Below, in pieces: positions 29,550-39,593 of a stretch of 64,000 nt of DNA. The stretch spans positions 1,184,501 through 1,248,500 of the forward strand of contig NC_089863.1 of NCBI RefSeq assembly GCF_036373705.1, written 5' to 3'. How positions within the stretch are numbered: position 1 is the first letter of the stretch; the number at the start of each line of letters is the position of its first letter. The position numbers and the translations under genes were made by a program. The notes below the pieces were generated by a model that worked only from the letters and a program-made list of their open reading frames with translations, ran no database searches and was not told where the DNA came from. This stretch comes from Amia ocellicauda (lineage: Eukaryota > Chordata > Actinopteri > Amiiformes > Amiidae).

Positions 29550-32441
29550 ATGGCGGCCGCCGCGGGGTCCAAGCCCAAGACATCGCCCAAGTCCGTCAAG
29601 TTCCTGTTCGGAGGCCTGGCCGGGTGAGTGCGGGGCCGGGGCACCGGGGGACCGGGGGCTGGCGGGCTGGCGGGCTGGCGGTGGGTGTCTGTGAGGGGCG
29701 CAGGGGTCACGGCTGTCCCGCAGAGGAGCCGGTTACAACACAACAGTGTAGCGGCGCTGACTGCGGCAGGGAATTGAGTAACAGCGTCCGGGGTGGCCAG
29801 CGGTGGAGGTAGCAGTGCATTGTAGCTGTAGGTAACAGTGCATTGTAGCTGTAGGTAGCAGTGCATTGTAGCTGCTGTAGCTGTAGGTAACAGTGCATTG
29901 TAGCTGTAGGTAGCAGTGCATTGTAGCTGCTGTAGCTGTAGGTAGCAGTGCATTGTAGCTGTAGGTAGCAGTGCATTGTAGCTGCTGTAGCTGTAGGTAG
30001 CAGTGCATTGTAGCTGCTGTAGCTGTAGGTAGCAGTGCATTGTAGCTGTAGGTAGCAGTGCATTGTAGCTGCTGTAGCTGTAGGTAGCAGTGCATTGTAG
30101 CTGTAGGTAGCAGTGCATTGTAGCTGCTGTAGCTGTAGGTAACAGTGCATTGTAGCTGTAGGTAGCAGTGCATTGTAGCTGCTGTAGCTGTAGGTAGCAG
30201 TGCATTGTAGCTGTAGGTAGCAGTGCATTGTAGCTGCTGTAGCTGTAGGTAGCAGTGCATTGTAGCTGTAGGTAGCAGTGCATTGTAGCTGCTGTAGCTG
30301 TAGGTAACAGTGCATTGTAGCTGTAGGTAGCAGTGCATTGTAGCTGCTGTAGCTGTAGGTAACAGTGCATTGCAGCTGGGAGTTCATGTTTCAGCTCCTG
30401 CAGCTCGTCCTGCTCACAGCATCACAGGGTGCCTGAGTGAGTGTCTCTATCTCTCTCTCTCTCTCTGTGTCAGTGTGTGTGTGTGTATCTTGCCTAATCC
30501 CCTCCTCTATCTCCCTCCCTCTCTCTCCAGGATGGCCGCCACAGTCTTCGTGCAGCCGCTGGACCTGGTGAAGAACCGCATGCAGCTCAGTGGGGAGGGG
30601 GTGAAGACGCGGGAGTACCGCACCAGCCTGCACGCCGTGGCCAGCATCCTGCGCCAGGAGGGCCTGGGAGGCATCTACACCGGGTACGGGGCAGATAGAC
30701 TCTCTCCCCCTGCCTCCCTCTCTGTGCCAGTCAGTCATGTCTGTCAGACCAAGGCAGATCTCATACAATAATAACACAAAATCCTCCCTCTCCCTCTCCC
30801 CCTTTCCCTCTCTCCATCTCTCTCTCTCTCTCTCTCTTCCAGGCTGTCGGCGGGGCTGCTGCGCCAGGCCACCTACACCACCACGCGGCTGGGCATCTAC
30901 ACTGTGCTGTTTGAGCGGCTCACCTCGGCCGACGGCACCCCCCCCGGCTTCCTGACCAAGGCGCTGATTGGCATGACAGCCGGTGCCACCGGGGCCTTCG
31001 TGGGCACGCCGGCCGAGGTGGCACTGATCCGCATGACAGCGGACGGGCGGTAAGCGAGGGGGAGGGCGCGGGCGGGAGAGCCGGCGCTGGGCCAGAGGTT
31101 TGGGCTGACTGTCTTCACTCTGTCTCTGTCTCTCTCTCTCTCAGTCTGCCGGTGGATCAGAGGCGGGGTTACTCCAATGTGTTCAACGCCCTGCTGCGCA
31201 TCACCAGGGAGGAGGGCGTCACCACCATGTGGAGGGTATGCCTGTAACCCGCGACACACAGTGCGTCGGCACAGAGCACGGATAGAGACATGCAGTGCGT
31301 TGATAGTGACACACAACAGCAACACACAGCACTAATAGTCATATGGTACAGCAACACAGAGCACCAATACAGCAACACAAGAAATGTCACAATGTCCAGT
31401 AGAGTTGTATACAGCATGCATCCAGTGTTGTCTAGAAATGTCCAGTGCAGTGTTACTATACAATACTGGATGTGTGTGTGTCCAGGGATGTCCAGTGTGA
31501 GAGAGTGTTAGTGCTGTCCAATATTGCTGTCCACTGTGTTGCAGGGCTGTGTCCCCACCATGGCGAGGGCAGTTGTTGTGAACGCCGCCCAGCTGGCCTC
31601 CTACTCCCAGTCCAAACAGTTCCTGCTGGACACAAGTCAGTGCATCCGTCAACCCCCTCTGTCTAACAACCCTCTCTCTCTCTCTGTCTCTCTCTCTCTC
31701 TTCCTGCCCGTCTGTGTCTCTCTCTGTCTCTCCCTCTCTGTCTGTCTCTCTCTGTCTCCTACTCTCAGGCCAAAGTGCTAGTCAGTGTGTCTGTATTAAC
31801 TTCTCTCTCTCTCACACAGAGTATTTCGGGGATGATATCCTGTGCCACTTCTGTGCCAGTATGATCAGTGGTCTGGTCACCACTGCCGCCTCCATGCCTG
31901 TGGACATAGTCAAGACAAGGTACGCCCCTCCCTGTTCAAACCGCTCTCTACCCCTCAGTGTTCAGCTCAGCTATGCTTTATGGACTCGACCATCGGCGAT
32001 CACACCGCCGTGAACAGAGAGGAGTCCGCGGGTGAACCCAGGCTTATCGTCTCGGTTTACCGCAGATTACTTTCCCTCGGACCGGTCGATATCGGCCTTC
32101 TGCCCCGCAGTGGGACCAGCCCTCGTTCACGCGGACCTGTGTTTACTGCTGCCGGTGTCACTCAGTGGATGCTGGACCCTGCAGACATGATATATCTGAA
32201 ATACACACACACAGCATGAGACTGTAGCTCACAGATCACAGCCATCAAGCGCACATCTGGATCCGTGACTGTGTCAATAATCGTCTCCCTCTCTCCGGTC
32301 TAGGATTCAGAACATGAGGATGATCGACGGCAAACCGGAGTACAAAAATGGACTGGTGAGTATGTGTCCGTGTGTCCCTGTCTGTGTGTGTGTGTCGCTA
32401 TGTGTCAGTGTCTGTGTGTCTCTCTCTCTGGGTGTCTCCCC

Positions 32442-32472
<31 letters not shown>

Positions 32473-32875
32473 CGCATCTCCCTGCCTGTGTCTCTGTCTC
32501 CCTGTGCGTGTCTCTCTCGCTCTCGCTCTCTCTCTGTGTCTCTGTCCTCTCTTGCCCTGTCATTCCTCAGACCCGAGACAGCTGGAGCTCTGACCTTTAC
32601 AGAGAGAGAGGGAGGGAGGGGGGAACAAGGAGAGTGACATTCTTCAGGGTTGAACTGCTTCTCTCTCACACACAGACACTCTCTCACTCACACTCTCCCT
32701 CTCCGTCTCTCCCTCTCAGGACGTGCTGTTCAAGGTGGTGCGCAACGAGGGCTTCTTCAGCCTGTGGAAGGGCTTCACGCCGTACTATGCGCGCCTGGGC
32801 CCCCACACCGTGCTCACCTTCGTCTTCCTGGAGCAGATGAACCGCTTCTACCGGATCTACTTCCTGGACTCCTAG
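29550..32875 (+). CDS. SLC25A11: Mitochondrial 2-oxoglutarate/malate carrier
   Basis: Inner-membrane carrier of the SLC25 family that exchanges 2-oxoglutarate for malate in the malate-aspartate shuttle. Eight exons: 29550-29623, 30531-30683, 30843-31049, 31145-31235, 31545-31635, 31820-31919, 32304-32355, 32720-32875, giving 307 aa (human 314, from memory). Three carrier repeats are visible, with the signature first-helix motifs [26 protein letters not shown] and [34 protein letters not shown] is a family hallmark. The ATG in CAGCATGGCGGCC is the first in frame and starts a short Ala-rich leader before [14 protein letters not shown]. It is head to head with the MOSPD3-like gene and lies 1.8 kb upstream of SPAG7. 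Confidence 0.97.
29812..30376. repeat. Minisatellite in SLC25A11 intron 1
   Basis: Alternating units built on GTAGCAGTGCATTGTAGCTG, about 22 bp, with or without an extra CTGTAGCTGTAG. All three minus-strand frames stay open as Tyr/Leu/Gln-rich repeats. This has no coding meaning. Confidence 0.92.
31920..32303. other. SLC25A11 intron 6
   Basis: Unique sequence with no recognisable repeat, exon or RNA gene. Confidence 0.6.
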
Positions 32876-34594
32876 TGGAGCCGCCGCACCATGACAGCAC
32901 GACCACACGCTTAAACACAGGAGGAGCACTGACACACACAGACTGACGCATACTGACACACTCAGGCAGACCGACACACACACACACACACACTCAGGCA
33001 GACCGACACACGCACGCACACCCCTCTGACAGACGCACTCGGACAGAAACACACACACACAGACGGACCCCTCCCCCTCTCCTCTCTCCTCTCACTCTAA
33101 CAGACCACCCATGGGCCGGACTGGTGAAACGGGCTGTTTATACACAAACTGGGACCAGTTTGAGACGGGAGGGAGCAGAGAGGGGGAGGGGGGCGTGTTG
33201 TGTGGATTTGCACTTTCCATATAGTGATCCTGGGAGGAGATTATAAATGATGATGATAACAGGTTTAATTGGGAGCTCCAGCACCATATAAAGAACCTCA
33301 TTCCTCCTCCCGCTCTCTCAGTTAATAGAAAATGCACAATAATACACACACACACTGGACTGCACTATACTACACTATACTGTACTATACTGTACTGTGC
33401 TATACTACAGTATACTGCAGCGCACTGTACTATAGTATACTGTATGATACTTTACTACACTATACTGCAGTGCACTGTGCTATACTGTACTGTACAGTGC
33501 TTTAATGTTCTGTGCTGTAGTATACTATACTGTACTGTGCTATACTGCACATCATTATAGTTTATAGTGCAGTGTGCTGTACTATACTGCAATATACTAT
33601 AGTATACTACAGTGAGGGCCCTGTGTCTTGCCTGCCTGAGAGACGTTTACAAGGGCTGTTATGCAGAGCACAGGGCCACTGCTATACTGTGCTGTCCCAG
33701 ACTGTGCAGTGCACTATACTGTCCATCGCATACTCATGCTTGGTTCAAGCAGGTCACATGACTCTTAAATTAATTATTTAAAAACAATACCTTTAGTGTC
33801 TAGACATGTCGTCTTATTTTTGTAAGGGATTCAGTAGAGAAGCTGCAGAGAGTCGGAGTTTAGCTCTGCAGGCAACCGAACTGGAGTATCTGCGCTCCCT
33901 CCCTGTCGCTGGGGAGGGGCCGGACACACACATGACACATATGACATGCACACACACACACACACACGCCGCTCTGGGCCAGTAGTGTTATTTGATGTGA
34001 ACTGCGGGTGTGAGAGCCGGAGTGATGTCCCAGAGCGCTGCTAATGTAGAGTCCCAGTCAGAGCAGGGTGGGGGGGATAAAGAAATACGATTTAAAATAT
34101 TACCAATAAAAGATTTGTTTTCCCAGACTACAGCGTGTTTGGGTTTTATTGTTCGGGCCAGAATCTTCAGCTGGCGGAAACTCCATGGAATCCAGCCCAG
34201 GGATCCGGAACGCTTCCCAACCAATCGCTCGCTCGCTCTCTCTCTCCCTCCACCCCTCCCTCTATCCCTCTATCCCTTCAGTTTCAATTTCTGGAGCTTT
34301 ATTGGCATGACTGCTTCTTTCTCTCTCTCAAATGCAAATTAAATATCGCTGTCTTGTCATGACAGGAGTGGCCCTGTGTTGCCAAAGCACTTAACCACCA
34401 CATCTATTGTATATGTTTACACTATTAATAACACACAACCTCATATTATCCCCCTCCCTCTCAACAGAGGCAATATAATCGAAAAGGATTGGCTTTTGTT
34501 TGTTTTACAGTGTTTTATAATATAAATAGAATATTTCAGTTCACAGTTCAACCAAATCTGCCACCACAACATAAACATCGTGACGGCTGAAAAA
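32876..34594. other. SLC25A11 3' UTR and intergenic space
   Basis: CA tracts near 32930-33060 and 33950-33967, a degenerate TATACTGTACTATACT repeat at 33356-33620, an AATAAA at 34105-34110 that could end SLC25A11, and at 34276-34400 a fragment with GGAGCTTTATTGGCATGAC and TTGCCAAAGCA. That fragment resembles the one at 56931-57005 and is probably a dispersed fish repeat. Confidence 0.6.
34105..34110 (+). terminator. Candidate SLC25A11 poly(A) signal
   Basis: AATAAA about 1.2 kb after the stop codon, followed by a GT/T-rich stretch. No earlier canonical hexamer was found. Confidence 0.4.
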
Positions 34595-34720
34595 CGTCGG
34601 CCAATCAATAAAAGGAGTCGGGCGGCGCCTGCGCGTTGGACGCCACGCAAGCCCCTCCCCCGCCCAGCCCCTTTAAGCGCTGCGCTTCCGGTGCTCTTCA
34701 GTCAGTCCAAGATGGCGGAC
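34595..34720 (+). promoter_or_regulatory. SPAG7 core promoter with YY1-like start
   Basis: Contains GGCCAATCA (CCAAT box), CCCCGCCC (Sp1 type), CTTCCGG (ETS type) and AAGATGGCGGAC over the start codon. The last matches the YY1 motif typical of TATA-less housekeeping promoters whose site overlaps the ATG. Confidence 0.6.
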
Positions 34721-37700
34721 CTCCTCGGCTCGATCCTGAGCTCCATGGAGAAGCCTCCCACTGTCGGCGACAAGGAGAGCCGCCGCAAGGCCCGAGGTAC
34801 CGTGAGAACCGCCAGCCGCGACCCCCGGGCGCCCCTCGACAGCCCGGCGGAGGCGTCGGGCGTGAAGGCGGCCCGAAACCGGTGCTTTTACCGCTCGGAA
34901 CCGAACCCCCGCCGCCATTTCCCGCTCGTCCTCTCCGCGTCTCCCCGGCGGCGCTGTGCGGTCCCTGCTCTGCGGAGAGCGCCCGCCCCCCTGCGGACCG
35001 CTCGCTCGCATTGGCCGCAGTCTGCGCTTCCTCGCCTCCGGTTGGCTGCCGACGCTGTCGATCCTGGAGGGGTTATGAATATTAATACCGCTCCTCCTGG
35101 GCGTGGCGATTGGTTGGCTCGTCGGCCCGCATCGAGAGCTGATTGGCCGGCCCCTCTTGTTCTAATTTGAATATTAATGAGGCTGTTCGGGGGCGCTGGT
35201 ACACGGGCTGTGATTGTCATTGTTTCCGCGCCGCTCCGCAGTGCTTTAATTGAGTTAATTAGTTAATGAGCCTGCTCTCGCCGGGGACACGAGAGGGGAT
35301 AGTGCCCACATTGTGTATATGATCTCTTCATGTTCTGCGTGTGAGTGTCTGTCTGCCTGCCTGCCAGGGTGTGTGACTGTGCACCAGTCCCTGTGTCAGA
35401 GTGTGTGTGTGTCCATGTGTCTGACTGTCCACCGGTCCCTGTGTCAGAGTGTGTGTGTCCATGTGTCTGACTGTCCACCGGTCCATGTGTCTGACTGTCC
35501 ACCGGTCCCTGTGTCAGAGTGTGTGTGTGTCCATGTGTCTGACTGTCCACCGGTCCCTGTGTCAGAGTGTGTGTGTGTCCATGTGTCTGACTGTCCACCG
35601 GTCCCTGTGTCAGAGTGTGTGTGTCCCTGTGTCAGAGTGTGTGTGTGTCCATGTGTCTGACTGTCCACCGGTCCATGTGTCTGACTGTCCACCGGTCCCT
35701 GTGTCAGAGTGTGTGTGTGTCCATGTGTCTGACTGTCCACCGGTCCCTGTGTCAGAGTGTGTGTGTCCATGTGTCTGACTGTCCACCGGTCCCTGTGTCA
35801 GAGTGTGTGTGTCCATGTGTCTGACTGTCCACCGGTCCCTGTATCAGAGTGTGTGTCCATTTGCCAGAGTGTGTGTCTGTCCCCGTGTTGTCCACCAGTC
35901 CCTGTGTCAGACGGACACATGGACTTGCACAGTGTGTCTGACCGCCCCCGTGTCTGTGTTTCAGAACAGGCCGCCCGCATGAAGAAGATGCAGGAGGAGG
36001 AGAAGAAGAAGAAAGTGGAGTTCAGGAAGAGGGTGAGAGCCGGACCTGGCCGTGTGGACCGTGATCCCGTGTGCGTTGAGTCTCTGACTGTCCCTCTCTC
36101 TGTGTGTTTGTGTGTCAGATGGAGAAGGAGGTGTCGGACTTTATCCAGGACAGCTCCCTGCAGAAGAAGCGCTACGCCCCCATGGGCAAGATCGAGAGGA
36201 GCATCCTGTAAGAGCCGCCGCCCCGCACTCGCGGCTACACAACCTCGCAGTGACAAGCAGCCCCAGACAGTAACCCCCTCTCTCCCTCAGGCACGACGTG
36301 GTGGAGGTGGCCGGTCTGACGTCGTTCTCATTCGGCGAAGACGAGGAGAGCCGCTACGTCATGATCTTTAAAAAGGTCTGTTCCCCTGCCTGCCTGCGTC
36401 CCTCTCTCTGTCTTCCTGTCTGTCCCCCGTGTCCCTCTGATGGTCTCTCTCTCTCTCAGGAGTTCGCTCCCTGTGATGAGGAGCTGGAGTGGTATCGCCG
36501 GGGAGAGGAGTGGGACCCCAAGAAAGCCGAGGAGAAGCGCCAGCAGAAGGTGAGTGTGAGTGTGCTTGTGTATATACAGCTCTGGAGAAAATTAAGAGTT
36601 CAGAAATCAATGTGAAGTGGTAATTTATCCAGAGCTGTGTATATATATAATATAATATACACTCACCTAAAGGATTATTAGGAACACCTGTTAAATTTCT
36701 CATTAATGCAATTATCTAACCAACCAACCAATCAAATGGCAGTTGCTTCAATGCATTTAGGGGTGTGGTCCTGGTCAAGACAATCTCCTGAACTCCAAAC
36801 TGAATGTCTGAATGGGAAAGAAAGGTGATTAAGGCAATTTTGAGCGTGGCATGGTTGTTGGTGCCAGACGGGCCGGTCTGAGTATTTCACAATCTGCTCA
36901 GTTACTGGGATTTTCACGCACAACCATTTCTAGGGTTTACAAAGAATGGTGTGAAAAGGGAAAAACATCCAGTATGCGGCAGTCCTGTGGGCGAAAATGC
37001 CTTGTTGATGCTAGAGGTCAGAGGAGAATGGGCCGACTGATTCAAGCTGATAGAAGAGCAACTTTGACTGAAATAACCACTCGTTACAACCGAGGTATGC
37101 AGCAAAGCATTTGTGAAGCCACAACACGTACAACCTTGAGGCGGATGGGCTACAACAGCAGAAGACCCCACCGGGTACCACTCATCTCCACTACGAATAG
37201 GAAAAAGAGGCTACAATTTGCACAAGCTCACCAAAATTGGACAGTTGAAGACTGGAAAAATGTTGCCTGGTCTGATGAGTCTCGATTTCTGTTGAGACAT
37301 TCAGATGGTAGAGTCAGAATTTGGCGTAAACAGAATGAGAACATGGATCCATCATGCCTTGTTACCACTGTGCAGGCTGGTGGTGGTGGTGTAATGGTGT
37401 GGGGGATGTTTTCTTGGCACACTTTAGGCCACTTAGTGCCAAATGGGCATCGTTTAAATGCCACGGCCTACCTGAGCATTGTTTCTGACCATGTCCATCC
37501 CTTTATGACCACCATGTACCCATCCTCTGATGGCTACTTCCAGCAGGATAATGCACCATGTCACAAAGGTCGAATCATTTCCAATTGGTTTCTTGAACAT
37601 GACAATGAGTTCACTGTACTAAACTGGCCCCCACAGTCACCAGATCTCAACCCAATAGAGCATCTTTGGGATGTGGTGGAACGGGAGCTTCGTGCCCTGG

Positions 37701-38478
37701 ATGTGCATCCCACAAATCTCCATCAACTGCAAGATGCTATCCTATCAATATGGGCCAACATTTCTAAAGAATGCTTTCAGCACCTTGTTGAATCAATGCC
37801 ACGTAGAATTAAGGCAGTTCTGAAGGCGAAAGGGGGTCAAACACAGTATTAGTATGGTGTTCCTAATAATCCTTTAGGTGAGTGTATGTGTGTGTGTGTG
37901 TGTGTGTGAAGTGCTGAGCGCTGCGTGTCTGGTTGGGGACAGATGCTGAGCGTCGTGTGTTGTGAGGTGCTGAGCGCTGTGTGTGTGTGGTGTGCGTCTC
38001 TGAGGCGATGAACGCTGCGTGTTGTATGTTGTGAGGTGCTGAGCGGTGTGTGTGTTGTGTGTCTGGCAGGAGCAGGCCGCCCGGGAGCAGCAGGGGTCCG
38101 GACAGACAGACCGGCCGCCCAGCCCGTCCAGCAACTACAGGGACAAGTACAGCCACCTGATCGGCACGTCGGCCGCAAAGGACGCCGCCCACACGCTGCA
38201 GGCCAACAGCACCTACGGCTGCGGTGAGACACTGACCACACGCTGACCACACACTGACCACACACTGACCACCACACGCTGCAGGCCAACGGCACCTACG
38301 GCTGCATTGAGACACTGACCACAGACACCCTGACCCTCTCTGTCCTCTCTCTCCCTCTCCAGTGCCCGTGGCCAACAAGCGAGACACACGCTCCATCGAG
38401 GAGGCCATGAACGAGATCAGAGCCAAGAAGCGACAGAAGAAGGAGGGCGAGGAGAGCGGGGGGGGCAGCAGCTGCTGA
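34712..38478 (+). CDS. SPAG7: Sperm-associated antigen 7 (R3H-domain protein)
   Basis: A conserved, widely expressed nuclear protein with an R3H domain, expected to bind single-stranded nucleic acid; its precise role is unclear. Seven exons: 34712-34796, 35965-36032, 36119-36207, 36291-36375, 36460-36549, 38070-38223, 38363-38478, giving 228 aa (human 227, from memory). Key blocks are [84 protein letters not shown] and [20 protein letters not shown]. The R3H core is [17 protein letters not shown]. The start overlaps a YY1-like site. A DD36E transposon sits in intron 5 but leaves both splice sites intact. It converges with ENO3. Confidence 0.97.
35377..35870. repeat. Minisatellite in SPAG7 intron 1
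   Basis: About 11 copies of a 44-48 bp unit, GTGTGTCCATGTGTCTGACT then GTCCACCGGTCCCTGTGTCA, with some short 28-bp units. Length differences come from the GTGTGTGT stretch. Confidence 0.92.
36576..36638. mobile_element. Tiny Tc1-type remnant (inverted-repeat ends only)
   Basis: Starts ACAGCTCTGG and ends with its complement CCAGAGCTGT; the interior GAAAATTAAGAG and AGAAATCAATGTG resembles the ends of a fish Tc1 family. It is about 62 bp, a collapsed internal-deletion copy beside the full DD36E element. Confidence 0.5.
36660..37884 (+). mobile_element. DD36E (Incomer-type) Tc1/mariner transposon
   Basis: A 1,225-bp element with perfect 29-bp terminal inverted repeats beginning CACTCACCTAAAGGATTATT, flanked by TA target duplications (36658-36659 and 37885-37886). 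It carries one transposase frame (36851-37852). Perfect ends and a long open frame indicate a recent insertion. The same family is known, from memory, as horizontally transferred between fishes and lampreys. It lies in SPAG7 intron 5 in sense orientation. Confidence 0.95.
36851..37852 (+). CDS. Tc1/mariner DD36E transposase, N-terminally clipped
   Basis: A 333-aa cut-and-paste transposase. The N-terminal paired-like helix-turn-helix region has [20 protein letters not shown] and the second helix block [12 protein letters not shown]. The catalytic triad is Asp in VAWSDESRF, Asp in [10 protein letters not shown] and Glu in [12 protein letters not shown], with 36 residues between the last two, so DD36E rather than the DD34E of classic Tc1. 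GGGGVMVWG is the glycine-rich box. An upstream in-frame ATG at 36812 would add 13 codons but meets TAA at 36830-36832 after six residues. The start is therefore taken at 36851, and the usual N-terminus (GKKGD then NFERG) is broken. Whether the shortened protein binds its ends is unknown. Confidence 0.9.
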   Translation: MVVGARRAGLSISQSAQLLGFSRTTISRVYKEWCEKGKTSSMRQSCGRKCLVDARGQRRMGRLIQADRRATLTEITTRYNRGMQQSICEATTRTTLRRMGYNSRRPHRVPLISTTNRKKRLQFAQAHQNWTVEDWKNVAWSDESRFLLRHSDGRVRIWRKQNENMDPSCLVTTVQAGGGGVMVWGMFSWHTLGHLVPNGHRLNATAYLSIVSDHVHPFMTTMYPSSDGYFQQDNAPCHKGRIISNWFLEHDNEFTVLNWPPQSPDLNPIEHLWDVVERELRALDVHPTNLHQLQDAILSIWANISKECFQHLVESMPRRIKAVLKAKGGQTQY

Positions 38479-38977
38479 GCGACGGAGGAGGAGGAAGGCT
38501 GGGGCCGGGAGGACGCTGGGGGTGAGAGGTTTGGAGATCCACTCCCATAGGCTTCATGTTCCAGTTACCTAATTGCTTAATTGGCCAATTAGTTAATTGG
38601 CCCTGCCCTCTGGCTGCTAGCCCCGCCTCCTCCTCCCTGTCCCCAGGAGCCCGTGTCGTCGGAGGGGGTTTCACGTGTGTGTGTGTCCCCGCTCTGCTGT
38701 GTGTCTGTGTGCTCCTCGTGCTCTAGAACTGGTTTTAAAGATATTTATTGTCCTGGGCATGACTGTCCAGCCCAGGGGATCATTTACTACAGCAGGGGCC
38801 CCGGCCCGGCCCTGAGGGGCCACAGTGTCTACTGGTCTGTGTGTCTGTCTTGTATCTCTGTCTGTCCTGTCTCTGTTGTCTGTCATCTCTTTTATCGATG
38901 GGACTGCACTGCAGTGTCAGTGGGACGGTCTTGTTTTTAAGGTGTGGAACAGCTGTTGGCTCTGGGACAGCTGCTGT

Positions 38978-38983
38978 ATTAAA
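38978..38983 (+). terminator. SPAG7 poly(A) signal
   Basis: ATTAAA 500 bases after the SPAG7 stop, followed by GCTTATTGTGACCTCTGACC and a TGTGT-rich stretch, as expected for a cleavage region. Confidence 0.6.
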
Positions 38984-39593
38984 ATGCTTATTGTGACCTC
39001 TGACCTCCTGTGTCCTCCTTCACCTCCCTGGGCAGCCAGAGGATGGTGTCCAGTTCAACTCACACACGCGTATCGAGATGGAGATGCACACGGATATGCA
39101 TGTGTAAATATCTGTATCCAGGTGTTTTTTAGACATGTATTACAAGAGGGCTGTGTGCCTGCAGGGAGCTCGGACACTGGACAGTCAGGGACGGACAGAG
39201 GGACGTGGTCAGTCGGGGACAGTTGCTGGGACACCAAAAGACAGAGGGACCCAGTCAGTTGCGTGGGGACAGACCGAGGGATGCGCTCAGCCTCAGATCG
39301 CTGTGCAGACATACTGTGCAGTTACAACTGACTTGAACCACGACGGGGTGACAAGCCAGGCATGGGGAGCTGTGGGCTTGTGCTGCCATCTAGAGGAGAT
39401 GGAGCAGAACCGCCTCCTCGACCGTGTTTCTAACCGACACACTTCAGTGTTAATTACTGTGGCCCTGGACGTTGCAGGTGGCTTTCAGGCAGGCTGTTCT
39501 GGTTATGAGTCCAGAGGATTGGGAAAAGGAAGTGGACAGAAAGGGGAAGCATGTGAACATACAGAGGAACAGAGAGCAGGCATGTCACACAAT

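Noticed and set aside
29408-30387. Minus-strand Tyr/Leu/Gln repeat frames
   Set aside because: Open in all three minus frames because of the SLC25A11 intron 1 minisatellite.
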